Below are positions 51,453-59,032 of a stretch of DNA of 64,000 nucleotides, in pieces. How positions within the stretch are numbered: position 1 is the first letter of the stretch; each line of letters opens with the position of its first letter. Made by a program: the position numbers and the translations under genes. The notes beneath the pieces are model-generated. The model was not told the DNA's origin. It was given only the letters and a program-made list of their open reading frames with translations, and searched no databases. Source of the stretch: Tepidamorphaceae bacterium (GTDB taxonomy: Bacteria; Pseudomonadota; Alphaproteobacteria; Rhizobiales; JAKSCL01); NCBI GenBank assembly GCA_028289445.1, contig JANQPO010000011.1:124001-188000 (forward strand), written 5' to 3'.

Positions 51453-51791
51453 ATGCGGCGGATCCGAACGGACTTCTTCGTGTCGGCTTATCGCATGCAA
51501 TGCGAGGCGGCGGGCGCCTTCGTCGTCTTCGCCAACAAGGGCGACGCCACCGCCGGCGCTGTCTACATTCGCATTCAAATTCGAGGCGGTCCGGTCGAAA
51601 TCTACGAACCTGTACCCAATCTGGACGACCCAGACGAGCGTGCCTGGACGCTCGCTGAAACGGCGGAGCCTTTGAGCGACGCGGCAGAGGCCTTCACCGC
51701 GCGCGTTCTAAGGCGCGACCCGGACGCTTGGGTCGTCGATGTGGAGGCGCCTGACGACACGTGCCGCCCGGAACCGATCGTGACACTCTAG
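51453..51791 (+). CDS. DUF1491 family protein
   Basis: The 112 residues fit DUF1491: TDFFVSAYRMQCEAAGAFVV, KGDATAGAVYIRIQIRGGPV and TARVLRRDPDAWVVDVEAPD. The family is small, cytoplasmic and nearly confined to alphaproteobacteria, with no known function. It lies 5 bases after the peptidoglycan-binding gene and so is the third gene of the kinase operon. Confidence 0.87.
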   Translation: MRRIRTDFFVSAYRMQCEAAGAFVVFANKGDATAGAVYIRIQIRGGPVEIYEPVPNLDDPDERAWTLAETAEPLSDAAEAFTARVLRRDPDAWVVDVEAPDDTCRPEPIVTL

Positions 51792-51843
51792 CGGTACGTT
51801 GTGCCCGCGAACCTGTAGCCGGTTATGTCACCCCGAAATCGGA

Positions 51844-51858
51844 TTAGTCGTTCATTAA
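51844..51858 (+). promoter_or_regulatory. near-perfect CtrA box
   Basis: TTAG-TCGTTCA-TTAA matches TTAA-N7-TTAA at seven of eight defined bases. It lies 69 bases before the ATG at 51928. Confidence 0.4.
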
Positions 51859-51927
51859 CCATGACTTGGCTTTATGGGCGGCATTCCGAGGTGGCGGCGC
51901 GCTGCGCCACACTCCAAGGAACGGGTG

Positions 51928-52110
51928 ATGGGAACGGTTATAGAATTCCAGGCACGTACTGGCGACGATGTGCCAAGCCGCCGAGCCAAGGACCAAGGCG
52001 AGGCCGAAGTGGTCATCTTTCCCGGTGTTCGCGTTGAATATCACACGGTCGACCTGTCGCACCGTGTCATGGCCCTACCGTCCCACGATGCCGATCCAAT
52101 CAGACGCTAG
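51928..52110 (+). CDS. small conserved hypothetical protein (60 aa)
   Basis: A 60-residue basic protein beginning MGTVIEFQARTGDD with a hydrophobic strand AEVVIFPGVRVEYH at 26-39. I recall short Rhizobiales proteins with the same opening VIEF and a central IFPGVRxE, but no named family. AAGGA lies 8 bases before ATG 51928; a longer frame from 51874 has no ribosome site. It overlaps the start of the next gene in another frame by 23 bases. Confidence 0.6.
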   Translation: MGTVIEFQARTGDDVPSRRAKDQGEAEVVIFPGVRVEYHTVDLSHRVMALPSHDADPIRR

Positions 52111-52960
52111 CCGCACCGCGAACGGCAATTCTCTCGGTCAAGCCCATGCAGCGATGGTGCTTATTGCCTCGCTACTATGCGCGTGCGCCCCGACCGGCGA
52201 CTTCGGTCGACCGAAACCCTCCATCGTGCACGACAAGATCGTTCCCCGGATCGGGGCATCTCATGCGATCAACCGGGGCGAGGCGGTCACCTTCCTGCCG
52301 CTGACGGACAATGAGAAGCGCCTGCGCGCCAGCGCCTACACGATCGTTGTCGCTCAGGATATTCTCGGCTGGCGCCAGTCGGTGAAGCCCTACTGGCGCT
52401 ACCACAACATCGTTCGCCCCTGGCCGCACACGACGCCGGTCAACGCCTATCACGGCCGTCTTTTGTCACAGAACTTCGTCTCCGCCGATACGCGGTTCAG
52501 CCGGGTGCTGTCGGATATGCGCAAGGACCGCGCCGCGATCGGTCCATTCGAGCGCCGGGCGGCCGCCGTGTTAGCGGACGATACGATCCGCCGCAAAGTA
52601 ATCGAAACCGAACCGGATCTTGCGGCGCGGAGTCTTGCTGGCGCCAATGCGCGTATGACCGACAATGAGCGCATCATCGGCTTGGTAAGCGCGACAATGG
52701 CGCATCGGCTGAAAGTCTACGCCTATGCTTTGCGCCATTTTGCCGTGGAAACGCCGACCCGCCGGCTTGCCCAGTTGGAAGACGCCTATCGCCGACTAGA
52801 GGCAGACGTTGACCGCATGTCGTCGCGATTTGACGGTCAGACCGACGTGGCCAGGCGAAACCGCAATGGCGATCCCATTGTCTTGCTGGATGGCGGCCAA
52901 CGACAGCACGGCGCCTATGGCGCCGGGCCGCAGGCATACTCGCTGGCAAGACCGCGATAG
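52088..52960 (+). CDS. hypothetical protein, possible lipoprotein
   Basis: I do not recognise this 290-residue protein. A hydrophobic stretch MVLIASLLCACAPTGDF near residues 23-39 ends in a lipobox-like LLCAC, so export and lipidation are likely if translation starts at 52088 or at ATG 52154. The body is helical and charged (RKVIETEPDLAARSLAGANA) with conserved-looking YHGRLLSQNFVSADTRFSRV. Its 3' end overlaps the oppositely oriented DUF1254 gene by 46 bases. The frame is open from 51968 but that part lies inside the 60-aa gene. Confidence 0.65.
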   Translation: MPIQSDASRTANGNSLGQAHAAMVLIASLLCACAPTGDFGRPKPSIVHDKIVPRIGASHAINRGEAVTFLPLTDNEKRLRASAYTIVVAQDILGWRQSVKPYWRYHNIVRPWPHTTPVNAYHGRLLSQNFVSADTRFSRVLSDMRKDRAAIGPFERRAAAVLADDTIRRKVIETEPDLAARSLAGANARMTDNERIIGLVSATMAHRLKVYAYALRHFAVETPTRRLAQLEDAYRRLEADVDRMSSRFDGQTDVARRNRNGDPIVLLDGGQRQHGAYGAGPQAYSLARPR

Positions 52961-53466
52961 GTCGCCGTCAGTGACGGCTCTTCTGCCAGAATGCGCAGCA
53001 CCGCCACGCCCTTGTCATTGCTCGCCTCGATGACCAGCGGCAAAGTCTCCGCCTCGGGGAGATCGGCATAAAAGCGGCGCGCGCCCTGCGCTGACACCGC
53101 AAATATACCGGCCTCGGGATTGCCCGCTGTGCGGTCGTTGACGCTGTAGATCGTCGTCTTGTCTTGGGTGACAAAGCTAAGCGACCAATAACCTGGAATG
53201 GTTGGCAGATTGAGTTCGAGCGGGCCGCCGTCCAGATCGTACCGGCACACGGCAACAATCATCATGGGATCCATGAAATCGAGGGTCGTGGCGCCGGGCG
53301 CGGCTTGTGGCAACACACGCGCGCTGTTGGGTTCGAGTGATCCGTAGAGCCGCTGCCACGCGGTCTCCGACGCCACCCGTGGGATCGCCAAAACGGCGCC
53401 GATGTGAATGACCACCGCCAAGAAGATTGTGCCGAGCATCCACAAGGCCGGGATCATGAGCGGCAC
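52915..53466 (-). CDS. DUF1254 domain-containing protein
   Basis: The 183 residues start with a membrane segment (WMLGTIFLAVVIHIGAVLAI) and continue with the DUF1254 pattern: DFMDPMMIVAVCRYDLDGGP, IPGYWSLSFVTQDKTTIYSV, and RFYADLPEAETLPLVIEASN. Function unknown. It overlaps the DUF1214 gene by 13 bases and ends inside the convergent lipoprotein gene. The two DUF genes are usually neighbours in Rhizobiales. Confidence 0.82.
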   Translation of the reverse strand: MPLMIPALWMLGTIFLAVVIHIGAVLAIPRVASETAWQRLYGSLEPNSARVLPQAAPGATTLDFMDPMMIVAVCRYDLDGGPLELNLPTIPGYWSLSFVTQDKTTIYSVNDRTAGNPEAGIFAVSAQGARRFYADLPEAETLPLVIEASNDKGVAVLRILAEEPSLTATYRGLASEYACGPAP

Positions 53467-54056
53467 CGGATGCGACGAATGTCAGGAAGGACCGCGTCGG
53501 CCAGAAAGGCTTCCGTCGCGAGAGGCGAATCGTAAAGGGCCAAGGCAAAGATGTGGTCTTTGCCGGTCGCAATGGGCAGCCAGTTACCGGGCTGCGGCAG
53601 TGCCGACAGAGTCACTTCGACGCGCCCGTCGGTGGCGTAAACCACCGTCGCGTTGGAATGGCTGTAGCGATTGGCTGGGTTGACAATCAAGCTGCCGTCC
53701 GCATCGAAAACAGTCAAAGTCCAGTGTCTGGCCGGCGGAAACTGGCCGGTGATCACATAATCGCACGCACCGGAGAGCGCTGCGCCGACACTGTCCGCCT
53801 GTGCCGTGAAGAAGAGACTTTCAAGCGGTGGCGGCGGAAGTTCGCCGTTTCGCCCGAAATGCGCCTGGGTGTAGGGATCGGCTGTCGGTGCGGTCGCCCG
53901 GACCCATCCGGACCAGGGTCCGCTCGATTTCTTCTGGAATCCGAAACCGCGATCGAGCGCGAGATTCGCCGAGGCCAGCCCGATGGCCCATGCGATAAGG
54001 CCGCACATGAGCGGCAAAAGGAAGTAACGGATGACACGATTATCGTCACGCCGCAT
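53454..54056 (-). CDS. DUF1214 domain-containing protein
   Basis: A 200-residue protein with an N-terminal membrane segment (YFLLPLMCGLIAWAIGLASA) and the DUF1214 body ACDYVITGQFPPARHWTLTV, FDADGSLIVNPANRYSHSNA and TLSALPQPGNWLPIATGKDH, ending LYDSPL and a Cys-Arg tail. Start ATG 54056; a GTG at 54071 that overlaps the PBP stop (GTGA) is an alternative. It forms an operon with the PBP1A gene upstream and DUF1254 downstream. Confidence 0.85.
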   Translation of the reverse strand: MRRDDNRVIRYFLLPLMCGLIAWAIGLASANLALDRGFGFQKKSSGPWSGWVRATAPTADPYTQAHFGRNGELPPPPLESLFFTAQADSVGAALSGACDYVITGQFPPARHWTLTVFDADGSLIVNPANRYSHSNATVVYATDGRVEVTLSALPQPGNWLPIATGKDHIFALALYDSPLATEAFLADAVLPDIRRIRCRS

Positions 54057-54067
54057 GGGACAGGGTC

Positions 54068-56215
54068 TCACTGATCGGCGACCGAGGCCAGATTGCGGCG
54101 ATTGGTCGGCGCTTCGGCGACGGTCAGCAATCGATCGAAGTCGTCGGCGATGGTGCGCAGCAGGCGTTGGGTCGGTACGGAAAGCAGGCGCGGTCGGCCG
54201 CTCGTGATACCATCCTCATCCTCGTCTGCTGCAGAGATCAGGACTTCGGTTCCGGTGCCCGATCCGGGCACACCAGGGATATCGGGCACTTCGACCCCTT
54301 CATGGGCATAGGCATTGTAACGCTGCCAGGTCATCGCCGGCAGATTGCCGCCGGTCAGCCGGGCGGTCGACGAGTAGTTATCGTTTCCGAACCAGACGCC
54401 GGTGACGTATTTGCCCGTGTAACCCATGAACCAGGCATTACGATAACCGTTCGTCGTGCCCGTCTTACCTGCTGCCTGGAGACCTTCGAGGATCGCGCGC
54501 CGGCCGGTGCCACGGGCCACGACCTGCGAGAGGATGACGTTAAGCTCTTCAACCTTGTCGCGCGGGAAGACCTGCGTGCGCTTCTTCGCATGGCGCCAGT
54601 GTTCGTAAATTTTCTCGCCGGAAGAGGTGCGGATTTCAAGAACGCCATAGGGTTGGGCCTGCTTGCCGCCCGCAGCGAACGTCGCATAAGCGCCCGTCAT
54701 CTCCATCACCGTCAGGTCAGCGGCGCCAAGCGGCAGCGAACGCGAGATGATCATGTCGGACTTGATTCCGGCCTTGCGCGCCGTCTCCACGATTTTGCCG
54801 CGGCCGATGGCCTGCGCGAGTTGTACCGGTATCGTGTTGATCGACCGGACCAGCGCGTTGGTTAGCGTGATGCGCCCGGCGAACCGACCGTTGTAGTTGC
54901 GCGGTGTCCAGCCGCCGATGTTAATCGGTCGGTCAGTAACGACGCTTTCGGGCGAATACCCGTTCATCAGCGCGGTCAGATAGACGAACGGCTTGAACGA
55001 GGAGCCCGGCTGCCGCACCGCCTGGATCGCCCGATTGAACTGGCTTTCGCCATAATCGCGTCCGCCGACGATGGCCCGGACGGCGCCGTCAAGGTCCATC
55101 GACACGAGCGCGGCCTGCTTCACGCGCCGCGCGGAACCGTTCTGCCGCAGCATCGTCTCAACCGACTGCTCGGCAAATTTCTGCAAATTGGAGTCAACGG
55201 TGGTTTTGACCGTCAAGACGCGGTCGGGCGAGTCGGCGGCCAGCCGCAGGACTTCGTCATAAGCGTAATCGAGGAAGAAATCCGGTGTGTAGAAATCCGC
55301 CTTGGAGACCGCCTTGGCCGGGTTCTTGCGCGCCGCATAGACCTGGCCCTCGGTCAGGAAGCCGGCCTCCACCATATTGTCGAGCACTTCGTTGGCGCGC
55401 GCCCGGGCCGCCGGTAGGTTGATATGCGGCGCGTAGCGGGTCGGTGCTTTGAACAGGCCGGCCAGCATCGCCGCCTCGGCCAGCGAGATATCGCGGATCG
55501 ACTTGCCGAAGTAAAAATCGGCCGCCGCGTCGACGCCGAAGGCACCGCCGCCCATATAGGCGCGGTCGAGATAAAGCTTCAGAATTTCCTTCTTCGTCAG
55601 GCGCGCCTCAAGCCACAGCGCCAGATAGGCCTCCTTGATCTTGCGCTCCAGCGTGCGCTCCGAGGTCAAGAAGAGGTTCTTGGCAAGCTGCTGCGTGATC
55701 GATGATCCGCCTTGAACGATGCCTCCGGCGCGAAGATTTTCAAGGACGGCGCGGAAGGTGCCGATGAAGTCGATGCCGAAATGGATAAAGAAGCGCCGAT
55801 CCTCCGTGGCCAGCGCCGCCTTGATCATGACATCGGGGATTTCCTCGAGCGGCACCGTGTTGTTGCGCAAGATACCGCGCTTGCCGATTTCCGTGCCGTA
55901 ACGGTCGAGGAAGGTGACGCTGTACTCGCCGGTCGCCAGCCAGTTCTCGTCGTCGGTTTCATAAAAGGCCGGAATGGCGAAGGCGAGAAAGACGACGGCG
56001 CCGATCGTGCCGATGCTCGCGGCTTCCGACGTCAGCTCGACGGCCCAGCGCTTAATGCCACCGACGCGAAACCGGTACATGAACGTTGAAAAGGACTCGT
56101 AGCCGTTCTTAAGCGACGAGAACATGCTGAAAAGGCCGGCGTCGATCCAGGAATCGAGTTCCAGCAGTTTCAGCCGCGACTGCGGCTTGTTCAGCTTCTT
56201 AAAGGGGTCGAACAC
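54068..56215 (-). CDS. class A penicillin-binding protein (PBP1A type)
   Basis: A bifunctional peptidoglycan synthase. The 715-residue chain has a cytoplasmic N-terminus, a membrane segment near 67-84, a GT51 transglycosylase domain with catalytic Glu138 in LATEDRRFFIHFGID and GGSSITQQLAKNLFL, and a transpeptidase domain with SSFK (active Ser405, Lys408), RSINTIPVQLAQ and KTGTTNGYRNAW near 582. It is of the shorter class A type of alphaproteobacteria, without the OB insert of E. coli PBP1a as far as I can see. It is first in a unit with DUF1214 and DUF1254. Confidence 0.95.
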   Translation of the reverse strand: MFDPFKKLNKPQSRLKLLELDSWIDAGLFSMFSSLKNGYESFSTFMYRFRVGGIKRWAVELTSEAASIGTIGAVVFLAFAIPAFYETDDENWLATGEYSVTFLDRYGTEIGKRGILRNNTVPLEEIPDVMIKAALATEDRRFFIHFGIDFIGTFRAVLENLRAGGIVQGGSSITQQLAKNLFLTSERTLERKIKEAYLALWLEARLTKKEILKLYLDRAYMGGGAFGVDAAADFYFGKSIRDISLAEAAMLAGLFKAPTRYAPHINLPAARARANEVLDNMVEAGFLTEGQVYAARKNPAKAVSKADFYTPDFFLDYAYDEVLRLAADSPDRVLTVKTTVDSNLQKFAEQSVETMLRQNGSARRVKQAALVSMDLDGAVRAIVGGRDYGESQFNRAIQAVRQPGSSFKPFVYLTALMNGYSPESVVTDRPINIGGWTPRNYNGRFAGRITLTNALVRSINTIPVQLAQAIGRGKIVETARKAGIKSDMIISRSLPLGAADLTVMEMTGAYATFAAGGKQAQPYGVLEIRTSSGEKIYEHWRHAKKRTQVFPRDKVEELNVILSQVVARGTGRRAILEGLQAAGKTGTTNGYRNAWFMGYTGKYVTGVWFGNDNYSSTARLTGGNLPAMTWQRYNAYAHEGVEVPDIPGVPGSGTGTEVLISAADEDEDGITSGRPRLLSVPTQRLLRTIADDFDRLLTVAEAPTNRRNLASVADQ

Positions 56216-56281
56216 GTGTCATCACCGCCTTTCGCGCGATACTATACCTATTGAACGAGCAGCGCGCTTGGCAAGTGAGAG

Positions 56282-56782
56282 ATGACACAGATTGACGGCA
56301 AGGTGAACCGGTTCGCTGACGATAGCGCAGCGCCGTTCTGGAAGACGAAATCGCTCGATGCGTTGAACGCGTCGGAATGGGAGAGCCTGTGCGACGGCTG
56401 CGGCCGGTGTTGCCTCTTGAAACTGGAAGACGTCGACACCGAGGAGGTTCACTATACGAACATTGCCTGCCACCTGCTCGACGAGGGGACGTGCCGCTGC
56501 ACGGACTATGACAATCGGGTGGAGCGCGTGCCGACCTGCCTGTCGCTGACGCCCGCCATGGTCCGTGAGACCGCGTGGCTTCCACCGACGTGCGCCTATC
56601 GGTTGGTTGCCGAGGGACGCGATCTCTATTGGTGGCATCCGCTGGTGTCCAGCGATCCTGACTCGGTCGTGGCGGCGGGTATCTCCGTCAAAGGACGGAT
56701 CGTCGCCGAGGCGGCAATATCCGTCGACGACTACGAAGACTTCATCGTCGATTGGCCGATGGGCGAGGGTACCTCTGTCTGA
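56282..56782 (+). CDS. YcgN-family cysteine cluster protein
   Basis: The 166 residues fit YcgN/UPF0260: [20 protein letters not shown], then a metal-binding Cys cluster [44 protein letters not shown] and [20 protein letters not shown]. The spacing of about ten Cys suggests an iron or zinc cluster; the role is unknown. GAGAG precedes the ATG. It diverges from the PBP1A gene with 66 bases between. Confidence 0.9.
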   Translation: MTQIDGKVNRFADDSAAPFWKTKSLDALNASEWESLCDGCGRCCLLKLEDVDTEEVHYTNIACHLLDEGTCRCTDYDNRVERVPTCLSLTPAMVRETAWLPPTCAYRLVAEGRDLYWWHPLVSSDPDSVVAAGISVKGRIVAEAAISVDDYEDFIVDWPMGEGTSV

Positions 56783-56804
56783 GGCCGCAGTTCCATCGCC
56801 GGCG

Positions 56805-56842
56805 TTGACGCCGTTCGTGAATTTATATAACTAATAAGTTAT
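56805..56842 (+). promoter_or_regulatory. promoter and operator overlapping the first ArsR gene start
   Basis: TTGACG (56805-56810) and TATAAC (56826-56831) are spaced 15 bases. ATAACT-AATA-AGTTAT (56827-56842) is a perfect 6-base inverted repeat covering the -10 and the first two bases of the ATG at 56841. No Shine-Dalgarno sequence lies before that ATG, so the message may be leaderless. A dimeric ArsR bound here would block transcription. Confidence 0.55.
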
Positions 56843-57209
56843 GGAACAAATCGGTTATATTGAAGCGTCACCGAATCTCGACGCGATCTTCTCCGCGCTC
56901 GCCGATCCGACACGCCGCGCGATCCTGTCCGAGCTCGCGACTGGCGAGGCGACCGTCAAGGAGCTTGCTGCACCCTTCGATATGAGCCAGCCCGCCGTGT
57001 CGAAGCATTTGAAAGTGCTTGAGCGCGCCGGCTTGATCGAGCGGGCCATCGACCGACAACGCCGGCCGGCGCGGCTGAAGGCAGAACCGATGGCCGCTGC
57101 GGTCGACTGGCTGGAAGAGTTCAAGGCGTTCTGGTCATCGAGTTTCGATCAGCTCGACGGCCTGCTTGAGGAACTGAAGACCGATGGAGAGGGAACCAGC
57201 GATGAGTGA
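56841..57209 (+). CDS. ArsR-family regulator, module 1
   Basis: A 122-residue winged-helix repressor: LDAIFSALADPTRRAILSEL opens the domain, MSQPAVSKHLKVLERAGLIE is the recognition helix, and RAIDRQRRPARLKAEPMA the wing. There are no metal-binding Cys pairs, so it is the metal-free type usually paired with an SRPBCC protein. It overlaps the following SRPBCC gene by 8 bases. The palindrome at its start codon suggests autorepression. Confidence 0.92.
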   Translation: MEQIGYIEASPNLDAIFSALADPTRRAILSELATGEATVKELAAPFDMSQPAVSKHLKVLERAGLIERAIDRQRRPARLKAEPMAAAVDWLEEFKAFWSSSFDQLDGLLEELKTDGEGTSDE

Positions 57210-57696
57210 CTTGCCGACCTATGTCCTGGAGCGGGTGTTCGACGCGCCGCGCGCGCTTGTCTGGCGAACCTGGACGGAGCCGGAACTGTTAGCACGGTGG
57301 TACGGCCCCAATGTCGAGACGATCATCCACCGTCTCGATGTCAAACCCGGTGGCTTGTGGCTCAACGAGATGAAGTGGGACGGCAACTCCAACTATCAAA
57401 AATGCGAATACACAGAGGTCGTGCCGCCGGAGCGCCTCGTCATGCTTCAATCGACGACCGATGCCGAATGGAGTATCGCACCGAATCCGATGATGGCGGA
57501 CTGGCCGAGCGTCTTGTTGACGACCGTGACGTTCGAGGAAGAGGGCGGTCAAACCAAGATGCGCCTGACCTGGGTGCCGCACGACGCCACCGATGCCGAA
57601 ATCGCCTGCTTCGCCGGCGCGCTAGAAGGCATGGATCGGGGTTGGGGCGCCGGCATGACGCTGCTTGAGGAGATTTTAGCGGAGTTGCAGGCGTGA
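57202..57696 (+). CDS. SRPBCC/AHSA1 domain protein, module 1
   Basis: A 164-residue START-like protein: VLERVFDAPRALVWRTWTEP, ELLARWYGPN, KPGGLWLNEMKWDGNSNY and GGQTKMRLTWVPHDATDAEI, and the closing GMDRGWGAGMTLLEEILAEL helix are those of the AHSA1 group, which binds hydrophobic ligands in a deep pocket. The start is ATG 57202, inside the end of the ArsR gene. The ligand is unknown. Confidence 0.9.
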   Translation: MSDLPTYVLERVFDAPRALVWRTWTEPELLARWYGPNVETIIHRLDVKPGGLWLNEMKWDGNSNYQKCEYTEVVPPERLVMLQSTTDAEWSIAPNPMMADWPSVLLTTVTFEEEGGQTKMRLTWVPHDATDAEIACFAGALEGMDRGWGAGMTLLEEILAELQA

Positions 57697-57747
57697 GGAG
57701 ACTGGGCGTGATTTAGACTCCCGGCCTGAATCCTTCAATCGCGAGTA

Positions 57748-57795
57748 GAGCATGTTCCCGAAAAGTGTGTGCGGTTTTCGGACAAGAACATGCTC
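57748..57795. repeat. palindromic intergenic repeat, copy 2 (left part)
   Basis: GAGCATGTTC (57748-57757) and GAACATGCTC (57786-57795) flank the core CCGAAAAGTGTGTGCGGTTTTCGGA. The core matches the element at 17319-17345, so both belong to one family. Confidence 0.7.
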
Positions 57796-57805
57796 AAAAT
57801 CAAAG

Positions 57806-57853
57806 AGCTAGAGCATTTTCGGTGACTCAACTTTCACCGAAAGTGCTCTAGCT
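57806..57853. repeat. palindromic intergenic repeat, copy 2 (right part)
   Basis: AGCTAGAGCATTTTCGGTGA (57806-57825) and its near-complement ending GTGCTCTAGCT (57834-57853) form a 20-base inverted repeat with one mismatch. It repeats the GAGCAT outer motif of the left part, so the two may be one compound element. It could also act as a transcription barrier between the ArsR modules. Confidence 0.65.
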
Positions 57854-57943
57854 TTGCCGACCGGCCTCGCCAGGATGAGCGGTCGCCGTGAGCCCATAGC
57901 TCCATAATTCGGCGCCGCAGTGAATGCGCCCCTCGGAAGTTCA

Positions 57944-57983
57944 TTGATATTAGCCAAGAGTCATATTAGTAGTGACTAATATG
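57944..57983 (+). promoter_or_regulatory. operator region of ArsR module 2
   Basis: CATATTAGT-AGTG-ACTAATATG (57962-57983) is a perfect 9-base inverted repeat. A third ATATTAG half-site in direct orientation lies at 57947-57953, next to a possible -35 TTGATA (57944-57949). The ACTAAT core is shared with the module 1 operator. The palindrome ends 24 bases before the ATG at 58008. The rest of the gap from 57697 is taken up by the repeats. Confidence 0.6.
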
Positions 57984-58007
57984 ATTGAATCTGGTGAGGA
58001 CAAGGAG

Positions 58008-58646
58008 ATGGAAACCATCGAAGCTCTTGGAGCGTCCTTTCGGGAGGTCGTCAGCGGTGAACGCGAAGGAGCCCGGACCTACATCGTGCGTGCAAGTCGG
58101 CACTACCCCACGACTCCGGCAGATTTGTGGGGTGCTTTGACGGACAGGGAGCGCGTGCAACGCTGGTTCGCGAAAGTTTCTGGTGATTTCAAACAAGGCG
58201 GGCGCTTCTCAATAGAAGGCAATGCGGAGGGTGATATTGTCGTCTGCGAACCGCCCAGGCACTTGGCTCTTACCTGGGAGTTCGGAGGAAACACCAGTTG
58301 GGTCAATGTCACAATCCAGCAATCAGACGAAGGCACACTCTTGACCCTCGAACATGAGCATCCGACGGACCCAAAAAGCCAGGCACATTGGGAGCGGTAC
58401 GGCCCCGGTGCGACCGGCGTCGGGTGGGAGTTGGCTATGCTAGGGCTGGAAATGCACCTATCCGGCGACGGAACATCGACCATCGAGGTCGGAGAAGCTT
58501 GGTCCGTGAGCGCGACAGGCAAGGCCACATTGCGTGGATGGGCCGAAGCATGGGGCAAGGCCCACACAGAGGCCGGAACAGACGCGCAGATCGCCAAGGA
58601 AACCGCAGAGCGCACTGCTGCGTTCTACACTGGCGAGGACGAATGA
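58008..58646 (+). CDS. SRPBCC domain protein, module 2
   Basis: A 212-residue START-like protein: SRHYPTTPADLWGALTDRER, VQRWFAKVSGDFKQGGRFSI and GNTSWVNVTIQQSDEGTLLT, with a longer C-terminal helix region than module 1 (HLSGDGTSTIEVGEAWSVSA). ATG 58008 has GAGGA 7 bases upstream; starts at 57972 or 57981 would lie within the operator. It is translated ahead of its ArsR partner by ATGA overlap, the reverse of the order in module 1. Confidence 0.87.
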   Translation: METIEALGASFREVVSGEREGARTYIVRASRHYPTTPADLWGALTDRERVQRWFAKVSGDFKQGGRFSIEGNAEGDIVVCEPPRHLALTWEFGGNTSWVNVTIQQSDEGTLLTLEHEHPTDPKSQAHWERYGPGATGVGWELAMLGLEMHLSGDGTSTIEVGEAWSVSATGKATLRGWAEAWGKAHTEAGTDAQIAKETAERTAAFYTGEDE

Positions 58647-58978
58647 ACGCCTTTGATGTGCTGTCCGACCCCGTGCGCCGCAGGACCCTGGAGCTGATCT
58701 CACAGAAAGAACATGCGTCAGGTGAAATCGTTAAAGTCGTTGAGGCCGAGTTTGGCATTTCTCAATCCGCAGTCTCACAGCATCTTCGCATTTTGCGTGA
58801 CACCGGCTTTGCAAAAGTGCGCAAAGACGGTGCAAAGCGCTGTTACGAAATTGATCCTTCCGGATTTGACGACGTAAATGATTGGCTGGATCAGCTTCGG
58901 CACTTTTGGGCTTCCAAAATGGATGCTCTGGCAACAGAGATTGAACGCGGCAAGCAATCCGATAAAGCACTTAGATGA
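58643..58978 (+). CDS. ArsR-family regulator, module 2
   Basis: A 111-residue winged-helix protein beginning MNAFDVLSDPVRRRTLELIS, with recognition helix ISQSAVSQHLRILRDTGFAK and wing VRKDGAKRCYEIDPSGFDDV. No metal-binding Cys motif. Codon use is a little more AT-tolerant than in module 1. The start overlaps the SRPBCC stop; a longer frame from 58388 lies inside that gene. It probably represses the operator at 57962-57983. Confidence 0.91.
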   Translation: MNAFDVLSDPVRRRTLELISQKEHASGEIVKVVEAEFGISQSAVSQHLRILRDTGFAKVRKDGAKRCYEIDPSGFDDVNDWLDQLRHFWASKMDALATEIERGKQSDKALR

Positions 58979-59032
58979 CGTTCATCGTGGCTCTAGGAGT
59001 GGCGGCTTTGTCCGCAAACCTACCGACCGCCG

